A stretch of DNA of 64,000 nucleotides from Prorocentrum cordatum (Eukaryota > Sar > Dinophyceae > Prorocentrales > Prorocentraceae), in the NCBI GenBank assembly GCA_963575745.1, contig CAUYUJ010015283.1, forward strand, positions 797,410 to 861,409, written 5' to 3'. The translations under genes were made by a program, and so were the position numbers. The notes below the pieces were generated by a model. That model made no database searches. It was not told where the DNA came from and saw nothing but the letters and a program-made list of their open reading frames with translations. Shown here piece after piece: positions 45,965-57,299 of this stretch. Positions within the stretch are counted from its first letter, which is position 1, and each line of letters starts with the position of its first letter.

Positions 45965-47566
45965 CTGGGCGGCACCGCGGCGACGAGAGCGACGACTGGG
46001 GGACCCCCAAACACTATGGTGACCACACCTCGTGTGCGCAAACAGATCGCTATAGTACGCCATGCCCACCAGGTGGGCAAGGCGCGCCAAGTGCGCGGGG
46101 CGCGCCGCGCAAGGCTGGTGCGCAAGATGTGCCGCACGCGTCAGGTGCGGCAGGTGCAAATGGTGCGACAGGTGGGCCATGTACGCCAGGTGAACGGGCT
46201 CGCCGCGTGCGCCAGGTGTGCCACGAGCGTCTGTTGTGACGGGTTTTCCGACGACGCGGCCCAGGGGCGGAGACCAGGTTGACGAAGACGGCGCACTGCT
46301 ACCCAATCGACTGAATCTGGCGACGGCAGCGCCCAAGCGGGCGCACCCTCGTCCATGTCCCATGCCGGCGTCGACAACCCTGTCCACGGCTGCCGCGCAA
46401 CGGAACCTACAATGAACAATCAGAGAACCAGCTGTGAACCATGGCCAAAAATAGATAGACACAAACTGTATCATATACACAGATCTCTGATACATGTTCG
46501 AGTGACATCGATGTTCACTCTGTCTTCTGCCATGGTTCACTGTTGGTTCAATGTTGTTCTCTGTTGGTTCTCTGTGCGAAGCGAGTGGACAGCGGGGTGC
46601 TCTGGGGTCGCCTGGCTGCTGCCGTCCAGTTCTGGGCGAATCCAAGCGTGACTGCAATGTGATTTGATGTCAAAGCCCCCTGCTGTGAGCAGAGGGACCC
46701 GAGAGCTTACCAAGACAAAGCCAGCGCAGATACAAGCTGTGACCAAGCTACACACGGTGCTCGATCTTCGGAATCAATCCCAAGGGGCGCCGCCGCAAAG
46801 GGTTGCCACGGCTCTGGCGCCCTCGGCTTCGCGAACCAGGAGATGCGCCGCGGCGGAGATGGAGCCCGGTCACACGCGTGGCCACTTGCGGCTACGTGCG
46901 CGCACTGGCTCGCCGCATTGCGCCCGCCCAGGGATGTCGGCAGCCACGCGAACGGCCCGCGGGCCCCGCGAGCCGCAGGCACCAAGCTCACAGCTCCGGC
47001 GGCATCGGGCGCGGCGCCAGTCAATCGCTCGCCTCCAGCTGACACGTGGAGCATGAAGCGGGACAACCTGAGGGCTGAACTTCGAGCGCGCAGATCCAGA
47101 AAACCGAGGCGCGCCAAAATGTTGCGTCCGAACTTCTCCGAAGCCTCTGAGAATCTCTGAAACACCAGCCGCGCCCGAAAACACTCGCAAAAACAAGCTT
47201 TCCTGGAGCTGGCCAGAGCTCTCTGAGAAACAAACGGCCCGCGAGATTCACATTGCCCCGGGTTCTGGTTCCGAAGCTATCTGAAATCGGCCTGCGGCGG
47301 CGCCCAGTACGTCGCAACGACGACCCCGCCTGCGACGTACTTGGACCCCCGCTTGACGCGTTCACGCAGGAATCGCGACTCATCGCACTGCGCCGCCTGT
47401 GAAGACCGCCCACCGCTACCAATGCCCAAGCAAATCCAGCTTCCCAACAGCCCACAAGAATCGAACCGAATCTCGCCTTCCCTCTCGGATTCTTCCACGA
47501 GTGCGCGCGCAGCGCTCCAAAGCGATGGTTCATGTTTCTCTATATTTCAGACTATCTTGCTCCGAT
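45965..47566. other. Presumptive CobW intron with CAGGTG repeats and a palindrome
   Basis: 46060-46225 has a ~9-bp CAGGTG(G/T)GCN periodicity. 46425-46549 is a hairpin-forming inverted repeat. 46650-47560 has no recognised repeat or gene. Confidence 0.4.
46425..46549. repeat. Imperfect palindrome with nested inner stem
   Basis: Arm GAACCAGCTGTGAACCATGGC (46425-46445) pairs with GCCATGGTTCACTGTTGGTTC (46529-46549), 3 mismatches in 21. The loop contains a second stem, GTATCA (46468-46473) with TGATAC (46488-46493). Possibly a MITE-like element. Confidence 0.7.
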
Positions 47567-47869
47567 GGGTACACCCTGCGAAATGCTTAAGAAAACATGG
47601 GTTAAGAAATTCATAGTCTCAGAACTTGAATAAAAACCAAACATTTCTATTAAAATCTTAGAAAGAGCGTGTTCTACCGCTGCTGGCGGAAAACCGGGGG
47701 GGGTCACTACCGGTTCGAACCCCTCCCCCCCCCCCCCCCTCCGGAAAACCGGGGGGGGTCACTACCGGTTCGAACCCCTCCCCCCCCCCCCCAGCTCATC
47801 ATGAAAAGGGGGGGGGGGTCACTACCGGTTCGAAACCCCCCCCCCCCCCCTCGAAAACCGAGTGGGGGT

Positions 47870-48570
47870 GCGGACAGTGGTGGGGACGGTGTTGGTGGGG
47901 ACAGTGGTGAGGGGACAGCGGGACAGTGGTGGGGACAGTGGGGGGACAGTGGGACAGTGGTGGGGACGGTAGTGGTGGGGACAGTGGTGAGGGGATAGCG
48001 GGACAGTGGTGGGGACAGTGGGACAGTGGGACAGCGGTGGGGACGGTAGTGGTGGGGACAGTGGTGGGGACAATGGTGGGAACAGGGGGGGACAGTGGAC
48101 AGTGGTGGTGACGGTGGTGGTGGGGACAGTGGTGTGGGGACAATGGGAACGAGGTGGAAACAGTGGGACAGTGGAGGGTACAATGGTGGTGGGGACAGTG
48201 GTGAAGGCGGTGGCGAGGACGGCGGTGGGACAATGGGACAGAGGTACAGTGGGGACAGTGGTGGGGACAGTGGGGACAGTGGTGGGAACAGTGGGACAGC
48301 TCAGTGGGACAGCGGAGGAGTCAGTGGGACAGTGGGGACAGTGGGGATAGTCGGGCAGTGGTTGGGGCCGTGGAGACAGTGGGGAGAGTGGAACCGTGGT
48401 GGGAACAGTTCTGGGGACAGCGGGGACAGTGCGACAGTGGTGGGGCCACTGGTGGGGACAGTAGGGGCGGTGGTGGAACCAGTGGGGACAGCGGTGGTGA
48501 GGACAGTGGTGCTGGGAACACCAGTGGGGGATGTGATGCGGACGGTGGTGGGGACCGGGAGTCGTTTGCT
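47870..48570. repeat. GGGGACAGTGGTG minisatellite
   Basis: Degenerate 10-13-bp units (GGGGACAGTGGTG, GGGACAGTG), about 700 bp, at the centre of the palindromic element. Confidence 0.9.
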
Positions 48571-48574
48571 GGCG

Positions 48575-48880
48575 GTGAGTAGGGGGGGGGGGGGGGGGGG
48601 GGTTCGAACCGGTAGTGACCCCCCCCGGTTTTCCGGATCCGGAGGAGGGGGGGGGGGGGGAGGGGAGGGGTTCGAACCGGTAGTGACCCCCCCGGTTTTC
48701 GAGCGGGAGGGGGGTGGGGGGGGGGGGGGGGGGGGGGGGTTAGGGAGGGGGGGGGTTTTGCCGGGGGAGAGGGGGGGGGGGGGGGGGGGTGGGGGGGGGG
48801 GGGGGGGGGGGGGGGGTTCCGGCAGGGGGGGGGGGGGGATTTTCGGAGGGGGGGGGGGGGACCCCCGGGTTCCGGAGGAA
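48575..48880. repeat. Poly-G tracts with inverted CCGGTTTTC units
   Basis: Runs of up to about 25 G interrupted by GGTTCGAACCGGTAGTGACCCCCCCGGTTTTC at 48601 and 48669, then degenerate GGTTCCGG at later positions. Such G runs are prone to assembly error, so exact lengths are unsafe. Confidence 0.85.
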
Positions 48881-49017
48881 AAGGTTGGCAATTTTCCACA
48901 GTAAAGCGGCGGTGGATCACGCTCTCTCAAATCTTAGGACCTACATTGAAACATTAAGAATAATCGAGACTCTGGCCGAAAACTTTGCTTTTCTTAAGCA
49001 TCGCCTAAGGTGTACCC

Positions 49018-49693
49018 GCCCTGTGCTCGTGTGGCCAGCCCGCCAAAGATCCGTATGAAGAAAGCATGAGGGACTCTCCTCTGAGGACCCTCCTTTCTTT
49101 GTTATCCTTCTCACTCCTGTCTATCCCTCCGCTTCCTCCTCCTCATCCCCACCTCTATCCTCGTCATTGTCCTGATCATCCTCGTCCTCGCTGGTTCCTG
49201 TACACACTACTTCTCCTCACTCTCGTCACTATTCGCCCCGATCCTCCTCTTCTTCCTACTCCTCCACCTCCTGTTCGTTAATGCCCCTCGATAACTACGG
49301 GATCGTGGGTTCGCAAAGCGTCGTCCTGAACATGATACAAGATAAACAAGACCGTTGCCCCCTCCCCCTCCTCCTTATCACATTCCTCCTCCTACTCCTC
49401 ATCCTCGTCCTTCTCCTCCTCCTCCTCCGGTATCCGTTGAGGCGTCGGGCGGTGGTGATCTGAGCGGCTGCTGAGTCACGCCCGCCTCCTCCACATTCCC
49501 CCCGCCCCATCCTCCAACTCCTACTCCTCTCCCCTCCGCCTCCTCCTTCTCCTCATCCTCCCTCTTCGCCTTACATTATTCCACCCTCCCTTCCCATTCC
49601 CATCATTATCCTCCTGTAGGAAGGAGGCGAAGGTAGATGAGGAAAAAAATGGAAACCATACCCCTGCGCCCCACTTGCAAGCAGGGTGCTCAC
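49018..49693. other. Presumptive CobW intron; pyrimidine-rich, no gene
   Basis: CTC/CTT-rich on the plus strand (49100-49270, 49345-49430, 49485-49620); nothing else recognised. Confidence 0.4.
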
Positions 49694-49760
49694 CTTTGCT
49701 GCGGTACACGAAGCTACCGAGCCCGTACTTCTCATGCCGAGATGCTGCCTCGGAGCGGGA
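49694..49760 (-). CDS. CobW/G3E GTPase gene, micro-exon (KYGLGSFVYRSK)
   Basis: A 67-bp segment bounded on the minus strand by CTCTCAG|TCC and AGCAAAG|GTGAGC, both canonical. It encodes SRSEAASRHEKYGLGSF and VYRSK, then one base. The (R/K)(F/Y)G(I/L).SFVYR motif is the hallmark that begins the CobW C-terminal domain right after the His-rich linker. An in-frame TGA lies just upstream of the acceptor, so the boundary is forced. Confidence 0.6.
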
Positions 49761-50385
49761 CTGAGAGCATCAATCGGCCGCTGGTCCTACCCGATCGCCC
49801 TACCCCTCCCGATCATCCCCGCTCCCACCCTGTTCCTGCTCCTCCACCTCCTGGTCAGCCGCCTTCCAGTCCTGCTCATCCTACTACTCATCCTCCCCTT
49901 TTCACCTTTTTTAAAATATCTACCTACACATCCGTTTCCTCCATGTCCTCGTTCTCGTCCGTCAGTCATCATCATCCTCGTAGTCCTTCCCCTCATGCTT
50001 CATTCTCCATCTCCCAATCCTCCTGCCAATCCTCGATTTCCGCTTCGTTCCCCCCACCCTCTCCTTGATTTACTCCTCGATTGACTATCTTGTTGTGGGA
50101 TGGAAGATGGGAATAGGCGGGGCCCTCTGACTCGCTCGACCGGGATAACTTGACTTGCTCCTACTCCTCTCCCCTCCTCCGCCTCCTCCGCATCCTCCTC
50201 CACCATCACTTCATGTGCAAGAACTGAAGGCAAGTAGTTGCGCAGATTCGGATGGGCTCCCACACATGCGGGGATTTACTGGACCACATGGACCAGCACC
50301 AAAGCAGGGAGCGCCCTCCATACTCTGAATCATGCCCCATCCCATCACAACAAATCGCTCATTCGTCCCAATATCTACCCCCTTT
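49761..50385. other. Presumptive CobW intron; pyrimidine-rich, no gene
   Basis: CTCCTC-rich sequence to about 50215, then short unique sequence entering the (ATC)n array. Confidence 0.4.
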
Positions 50386-50389
50386 GCAT

Positions 50390-50819
50390 CATCAGTATCA
50401 ATACTATCAACATCCATCAATATCAACATTAGCATCATATGCATAGTCCTCCGCCTCGCCATCGTCATCCTCATCGTAATCATCAACATCGTCATCGTCA
50501 TCATCATCATCATCATCATCATCGTCGTGGTCGTCGTCGTCGTCATCAGCTTCATCATCAAACACAACACCACCATCAGCATCATCGTCATCATCAACAA
50601 CATCAGCATCGCCATCAGCAGCATCATCATCAGCATTATAATCATCATCATCACAAACAGCATCAGCATCATCATAATCGTCAGTATCCTCATCCTTATC
50701 GTAGTCGTCATCATCGTCAGCAACCTTACCATTACCAGCATCAGCATAATTATGATGCGAATCGTCATCGTCATCGGCATCATCATAATACCCATCTACA
50801 GTATCATCACCAGCAACCC

Positions 50820-50868
<49 letters not shown>

Positions 50869-50975
50869 GTCATCATCGTCATCATCATCATCATCATCAT
50901 CATCGTCATCGTCATCATCATCATCATCATCATCATCATCACCACCACCACCACCACCACCATCATCATCATCAG

Positions 50976-51019
<44 letters not shown>

Positions 51020-51050
51020 GCATCAGCATCAGCATCAGCATCAGCATCAG

Positions 51051-51089
<39 letters not shown>

Positions 51090-51441
51090 AACGATAATAA
51101 CCATCATCATCGTCCAACAACTACCAATATCATCCTCATAATCATCATCCTCAGCAACCACATCATCACCATCAATCAGCATCAGCATCATCCTCGTAAT
51201 CAGTATCATACTCGTCCTCATCAATATCATGACCAGCATCATCGTCGTCGTCATAATCATCGTCATCGTCGTCATCATCGTCAGCATCATTCTTGTTGTC
51301 ATCATCCTCAGCATGCCCAGCATCACCATAATGAATCACCAGCGTCATACTCATCACCATCATCATCCTCGTCATCATCATCATCATCATCATCCTCAGC
51401 AACCGCATCATCATCATCATCATCATCATCATCAGCATCAG

Positions 51442-51473
<32 letters not shown>

Positions 51474-51640
51474 CCATCATCATCATCATTAGCATCGTCA
51501 TCATCATCATCACCGTCGTCATCAGCATCAGCATCATCATCGTCACCATCGTCATCATCATACTCATCACAGCATCACCGTCGTCATTGTTGACACCATC
51601 ACCATCCTCATCGTCATCCCCCTTCTCATCCACATAAAAC
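50390..51640. repeat. (ATC)n trinucleotide array, 1.25 kb
   Basis: Largest CAT/ATC array in the window, almost pure at 50820-51095. Poly-His, poly-Ile, poly-Asp and poly-Met frames are artefacts. Confidence 0.97.
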
Positions 51641-52353
51641 TCGTCGCCGCCATGTCATACCACGGGGGCGGACACCATTCAACATGGGAGCTCACAGGCA
51701 CAGCCAGCGCGGAATTACCTACGGGCAAGAGACCAAATGCGTTGATATGGTATGTCCTACTCCGTCAACTCCTCCGTCTTTCCTCCCGCCCTCCCCCTCC
51801 TCCTTCTCCTCCTCAGAAATATCGCCTCCAGCTTTTGATGGACGGGCGACACCCTAGGACAGGAGCCATAATTAGTGATGTCCATCTGGTGGGATCGACC
51901 TTTCCAGGTAGCTTTGTATCAGCCCCTCACCGGGGTCCCTGATGTTTGATTTCTCCTCTTGCGCCTGTTTCGTGGGACGTGCCAGTTTCGTGGCGCGCCT
52001 TATCCAGTCCAGTCCAGTCCTCCTCATCCTCAATACATTCCTTCTCCTGGTCCTCGTCCTCCTCCTTCTCCGGTTCCTGCTCATGCTCTTCCTCCTCCGT
52101 TTTCTCCTTTCCCTCCGCCTCCATACGCCCTCTTCACTGGTCGGCAAGCAGACTCCTGCATCCTCCTCCTCCTCCTCTTCCTCCCTCCTCCACCTCCTCC
52201 CTCATCCATCTTCCATCCTCCATCCCCCCTGCACCACTTTGCTTCGCCTAGTTCCTCCCTCCGCCTCCACCTCCTCCACCACCACCACCAGCACGCTCGC
52301 ACTCCATGAGCAAGCTGTCGATCGCACGGCGGCGGCAACTGAGCGGTGGCTAC
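51641..52353. other. Presumptive CobW intron; (CTC)n tracts
   Basis: CTC-rich at 51775-51815 and 52015-52280. 51655-51765 looks unique but has no recognised exon. Confidence 0.45.
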
Positions 52354-52529
52354 AGGACCGCAGCACGCGGCCTCCGTGTGCGCGCATACGGTGCAGTCCT
52401 CGCCGTCCCCGTGGCTGTGGACGTGCGCGTGGCCGTCGTGGCCGTGGCCGTGTGCGTGGCCGTCGTGGCCGCAGTCGGCGTCGTGCGCGCCGCCATCGGC
52501 ATGGCCGCGGCCAGCCGCCGCGTCGCCCC
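52354..52529 (-). CDS. CobW/G3E GTPase gene, His-rich metal-binding exon
   Basis: 176-bp candidate exon. The acceptor CCTTGTCCAG follows a C-rich tract, and the donor is GGTCCT|GTAGCC. It encodes AHDADCGHDGHAHGHGHDG, HAHVHSHGDGEDCTVCAH, a His/Asp/Cys-rich stretch as found between the GTPase and C-terminal domains of CobW-family metallochaperones, where it binds zinc or similar metals. It ends in phase 0, as needed to join SRSEAASRHEKYG. The GTPase domain itself (P-loop, CxCC) was not found upstream in the window. Confidence 0.55.
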
Positions 52530-52730
52530 CTGGACAAGGGGGGGGGGGTGCTGGGCGGCCGGCCGCGGGATGGGGAGGCTCCTCTCCTGGAGGCGATGGG
52601 TTCGGAACAGATGGGGTCGGAACACGGCGCAGCATCGCCGATGGCGGTGTCGCCACGGGGGGTACCCGACGACAAGACCAGGCTGATTCACGACAACACA
52701 TAACGCAAACATTGGAGGCACACGCCTTCA
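52530..52730. other. Sequence upstream of the His-rich exon
   Basis: Minus frames are open but contain no G3E GTPase motif; probably intron. Confidence 0.35.
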
Positions 52731-53045
52731 GCTTTCGCTCGCCTCCCGTTTTCATGTTCCCCCTGCTTTTGCGTGCCTTCCGCTTGCTCGCCTCCCACTT
52801 TCGCTTGCCTCCCACGTTTGCTCAGCTCCAGGGGAGGCGAACCAAAGTGGGAGGCGAACGCGAAAGCGGAGGGCGCTGAGGCGAACGAAAGTGGAAGGCA
52901 AGCAACAGTGGGAGGCGAACGAAAAAGGGAGGTGACCAAAAGCTGGAGGCGAAGGGAAGTGGGAAGAGAACGAAAAGGGGATACGGACGACTGCGGAGGC
53001 GAACGAAAGGGGGGGCGAACGAAGGCGAACGAAAGGTAAAGACGA
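52731..53045. repeat. Inverted arrays of a ~17-bp repeat (GGAGGCGAACGAAAGTG)
   Basis: To the left of about 52828 the unit reads CGCCTCCCACTTTCGCTTG; to the right it reads GGAGGCGAACGAAAGTGG, its reverse complement. The two half-arrays form a large palindrome. Confidence 0.75.
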
Positions 53046-53487
53046 GGACAAGGAAGACAGCAAGGACGACGACGACGACGACGGCGATGACAAGGACGGA
53101 GACGACGACGACGACGACGACGAAGACGATAACAGGGACGACGACGACTACAAAAACGAGAGCGAGGACGACGACGACGACGAGGACGACAAACGACGAC
53201 GACGAAGACGGCGATGGCGACGACGACAACGCCGACGCCGACAACGACGACGACGACGACGACGAAGACAGCCGCAGAGGTCTGGAAGCCCCTGAAGGCG
53301 TCTGGAGGCCCTTCGAGGCCAGTGGAAACGACGACGACGACCTCGACGGCAGCCTCTGAAGCTCCACAGAGGTCTCCAGAGGCCTCAGGACGTCTCCAGC
53401 GTCTGCGAGGCCCTCGGACACGACGACGACAACGACAATGACGACGACGACGGCGGCGGCGACGAGGACGAGTGCGACGACGACAAC

Positions 53488-53518
<31 letters not shown>

Positions 53519-53596
53519 GCCGCCTCTGAAGCTTTACAGAGGTCTTCGGAGGACTCTGGAGCCATGGGGACCTCGGGAGCTCTGGAGCTCTCGGAC

Positions 53597-53628
<32 letters not shown>

Positions 53629-53710
53629 CACGACGACGACGAAAACGCCGACGACGACGCCGCCGCCGACGACGACGACGACGACGACGACGGCCGCCTC
53701 TGGAAGCGTC
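53046..53710. repeat. (ACG)n blocks with a repeated ~80-bp spacer
   Basis: ACG arrays (53068-53270, 53415-53520, 53597-53695) are separated by related spacers such as GCCTCTGAAGCT(C/T)(C/T)ACAGAGGTCT(C/T)C.GAGG (53352, 53522) and TCTGGAAGC(C/G).CTG (53281, 53700). A higher-order repeat. Confidence 0.85.
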
Positions 53711-54485
53711 TGGAATTTCTCTGGTGCCTGTCAGCACCACACCATGCCTGTGAGCACGGCGCCATAGCTGTGGGGGGGGTAGGACACCCTCCTCGTCCGT
53801 TCGTTGCTGTTACGGGGGTGCGGACGTCACGAGTTCAACAACAAAATCCGATACCCGCGCCCGAACTGCCGCCATGCAGGGACAGCACGGACCTGCCATA
53901 CCGACCTACCTCTTCCCTACCCTCCCTCACCCAATGTCAGCAGCTCCCCCTGTCGGCGATCTGTGGGCGATTGGGGGTCGGACACATCCTCCCCTGAGCT
54001 CATCTCCCCCCCCCGCAAGCCAGCCAGCCCAATGGGAACACACCTACCTACCTACCTACCTACCCCTCCCCTTTGGGCGGCCAGGGGGCCAGCCCCCTGC
54101 CTGCGCTCCGCGCCGCCGCCGCCGCAGCGGCGCCCCTCGCCGCGGCTGCCCGGACGGCCACGCCGTGCCTGAGGGGGACGGGGGCGGCCAGGGGGTTGGA
54201 GGGGGGGGGGGAAGGGACGCTGTCGAGGCAGGGCGGAGGCGGGGGTGGGAGGGGGGGACCCGAGGAGGCGGGGGAGGCGAGGGGGGATCGGGAGGGGCGG
54301 GGATCGCAGGCAGAGGCAAGCGGGGAGGGCGGGCAGCGAGGCAGTGCAAGGGCGCGGAGGTGCGATCGAGGTACGGGGGCTTTCTCTGCCCGCTTCCCGA
54401 GCCTGCGAGGAGGGCAAACGCAAGTCAGCTGAAAATGCCACAAGGAACCTCACGTGTCACGAGAACGAAAGAAACTCTTCCAGCT
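53711..54485. other. No gene; partial D1 repeat, GC-rich and GGGGGA tracts
   Basis: 53948-53995 (TCGGCGATCTGTGGGCGATTGGGGGTCGGACACATCC) matches the core of repeat D1. CTAC repeats at 54042-54063. 54060-54360 is GC- and G-rich. Confidence 0.5.
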
Positions 54486-54489
54486 CATC

Positions 54490-55090
54490 CGCCTACCCCC
54501 ACCAACTGTAGGGCAGGCCGGGCCTCGCGAGACCCCCCTGCCCATATCCGGCGGCACCGACCGACACCCCGCTCTTCATTGGGGCGCAGCATTGATCCTT
54601 TCGATCCCCCTCGCACGCATCTTTGGACCAAGAGCCCTCGCCTCTCCGCGGGCCGTTGGTCTCTTGTCTCGTCGCTCCTTCTTTTCCTCCCGCGTCGCGC
54701 TCCTCCGCGGCTACCCCGTCCTCTTTGTCCATTGGTTTCCGCTCTGTCTTGTCGCCAGACTCTCCCCCCTGCTCGGCCGTCCCCACGTCTCGCAGCAGCG
54801 CGCCCTGCTGTCCAATATTCCCATCAAAGCTGCCCACGTCCCTTTCTCTTGCTACCCTGCTTGCCGCCCCACTCTATTGCCCCATCTCTCTGCTACCTTC
54901 GATTTCCACACACGTCGATGTCTTCACTGTTGCCTCCCAGGGGTGGGACATCTTGATAACCTCATTTCCTTCTGTCCCAGCCGCGTGGCCGATAAGATCG
55001 TCAGTTTATGCTTGCACATCTTCTCTTCGAGAACCCTCCTTGACAGCACGGTATGTTCCACATACAGGGACCAACCACTCTTAAGGCTGC
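54490..55090 (-). pseudogene. Possible decayed coding segment, function unknown
   Basis: One minus frame reads as a normal mixed-composition hydrophilic protein (VCGTYRAVKEGSRED, DDLIGHAAGTEGNEV, MSHPWEATVKTS, GNIGQQGALLRDVGTAEQG) but with two in-frame stops, after EDVQA and after REMGQ. The rest of the window outside genes does not give such balanced composition. No family recognised; it could also be chance. Confidence 0.3.
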
Positions 55091-55877
55091 CTATTCCGCC
55101 AACATCCTCGTCCTCGTCCTCCTCCTCCTCCTCATATCCTCCTCGTCCCCATCCTCATCCTCATCCTCATTCACCTCCTCCTGCTTCTCCTCCTCTCTCT
55201 TTCCCCTCTAATCTCGTCTTGCTCCTCCTCTTCCTCCGCAGCCGTGCAACAATCCCCCATGTTAACCAACCCCTGGCCTCCTTATCATCCCTGTCATCAT
55301 CCTCCACATAATCCTCCTCATCATCATCGTAAGCAGCAGCCTCGTCCGCATCATCACCACCACCATCAACAACATAGCCCTCAACAACAAATTCATTGCA
55401 TCCGCACCGCCGTCATCAAACAAAACATCGTTGTCGACGTCGCCTTCACCATCGTCAGCACTATCATCAAAGACGTCACCGTAAACAATATCATCCCAAC
55501 TTGCATATGCACCCTCACTGTCATCGTTGTGAACATTCCCGTGATGAGCATCATCAGAAGTTCCAGCCGTACCACCATCAGCGCACACACACACACAACC
55601 ACGTCATCGCCAGCACCACCCTCATCATCAAAACAACCAGCAGCATCAGTATCTCCATCAGCAGCATCTACGTCAGCAAAATCAGCACCATCATCACAAG
55701 CATCAGCATCATCATCAGCATCACCATTACCATCAACAGCATCATCATCACCATCATCAGCATCATCATCATCTCCGTCACAATCACCATCACCATAACC
55801 ATCATCATCCTGATCATAATGTTCATCACCTTCAGCATCAGCAGCATCGCCAGCAGCATAAATATCACCATCATCAC

Positions 55878-55921
<44 letters not shown>

Positions 55922-55960
55922 GCCTTATCATCATCAACATCATCGCCATCATCGCTTTCC
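55091..55960. repeat. (CTC)n then (ATC)n arrays
   Basis: CTC triplets at 55105-55200; CAT/ATC triplets from about 55300 to 55955, densest at 55870-55935. Confidence 0.9.
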
Positions 55961-56545
55961 TCCCGCAACGGCAAGACCGCGGTCCCCTTGTCCGCGCCGC
56001 ACCCCGTGTGCAGGCGGGTGCCCCGCGGGCGGAAGGACGGATAGCCCCCTGGACCACCGGGGGGGGGCGTTTTTGTTTAAAGGCCCGAGGAGGGGGAGCT
56101 CACCTGTCCGCCCTACTCCCCGACAGCGTTAAGAACTCGGGAAGGGGTGATATTATTAATATGTGCGGCCGCGCCACACAGGTGCTCATGCTGATGATGA
56201 CGGTAGTGGTGGCCGGTAGCAGTGTACAAAAGACACGGGTCTGTGGCGCTGAAGTCAGACTACAAACTTATCGGCGCACCATGTGCACCAAACGTGTACC
56301 GTAACCACCAGGCGACGTACTAGCAATATGCGTAGGTAGGTACTCGGCCTGAAGAAAGTTGACTGCTGGAGTACATTCGTCCGCGGTTTCTGGCAGTCTG
56401 GACCTAGAATAACGAATGCCCTATCCGATCGTAAACCACATCGAACAACATGTTGTCCTGGAACACGTCAGAAAATTGCCACCCTGGATAGAATTTAGAG
56501 GCTGCGAGGTCGCGCGCGCTCCCATTGCGCCTTATATCGTAATCC
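55961..56545. other. Apparently single-copy sequence, no gene
   Basis: No repeat family or domain recognised; short open frames on both strands. Confidence 0.4.
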
Positions 56546-57290
56546 GCCCCAAACCGCCCAGTTGACCACCCCCAGATCGCATGCTCTGAATTCCCGCGGA
56601 GAATACACGAGACTCGCGCCCCCGATGCCATAATCCATTGCAAATGAGACAATGTTCGCGCCCCCGGACCCTCGTAAAGTACACGAGTCTTGCGTCCCCG
56701 AAGCAACGCAACCTCGTACATTACACAATACTCGCGCCTCCGAAACCATGCACATTTGAAAATTACGCCGTGCTCGCAGACGCTCGAAGATGGTTCCATG
56801 CCAAGACGGCCCAAGATGACCCGAAGAGCCCCAAAAGGCCAGCATCTTAGATGTTGGTGTACTTGTTTGTCTGAGAGATTCTGGCCTTCTCGCATTTTCG
56901 GCTTTCTGGCGCACCAAAACGGCCCAAGAAGCTCCCAAAACCATCCCAAGACAGACGAAGAGGCTCCCAAAACGGCCCCAAGACGGCCCAAGACGGCTCC
57001 AATATAGCCCAATAGGCGCTCAAGACGGCCCAAGAGGGCCTCCAGACGTCCCCAAGAGGGGCCCCAGCCGGGGACCACGAACCGAACATTCGATAGTTGT
57101 GCCCCGAGAAGCCCCCACGAGGCCTCAAGAGGCCCCAAGAGGCGCCCAATAGGCCTCCAAGAGGCCCAGAAATATACCCCACGAGGCCCCCAGAGGCCCC
57201 CAAGAACCGCCCAAAACGCCTCCAAGAAGCCCCCGAGGAGGCTCGCCACGACACCCCAACAAATTTACAAAGGGCCTCATATCCCACTGG
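56546..57290. repeat. CCAAGAGGCC-family dispersed element, copy 6
   Basis: Head CCCCAAACCGCCCAGTTGACCACCC..GATCGCATGCTCTGAATT (56547-56592) and ~45-bp units GCGTCCCCGAAGCAACGCAACCTCGTA (56690). Core AGGCCAGCATCTTAGATG (56837) with CGCATTTTCGGCTTTCTGGCGCACC (56897), then a CCAAGAGG body. Same subfamily as 24601-26998. Confidence 0.8.
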
Positions 57291-57299
57291 GATAAAGAA

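Larger units (their letters stand above)
47567..49017. mobile_element. Candidate non-autonomous element with ~125-bp terminal inverted repeats
   Basis: Left end GGGTACACC.T..G..ATGCTTAAGAAAA (from 47567) is the reverse complement of the right end ..TTCTTAAGCAT..C..A.GGTGTACCC (to 49017). Homology continues inwards past AATCTTA.(A/G)A..GAGCGTG.TC.ACCGC.GC. Inside the TIRs are inverted arrays: CCGGAAAACCGGGGGGGGTCACTACCGGTTCGAACCCC on the left (47690-47860) and its reverse complement on the right (48590-48720). The centre (47870-48560) is a GGGGACAGTGGTG minisatellite. No ORF of transposase type. Confidence 0.7.

Noticed and set aside
45599-46657. 352-codon minus-strand frame covering the CobW 45.9-kb exon region
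   Set aside because: It is in a different frame from the CobW-like segment and is Arg/His-rich; a shadow frame.
47700-48720. tRNA B-box-like GGTTCGAACC
   Set aside because: It is a palindrome within the repeated units of the TIR element; no A box or cloverleaf accompanies it.
50332-51593. Poly-His, poly-Ile and poly-Asp open frames up to 384 codons
   Set aside because: Pure consequence of the (ATC)n array.
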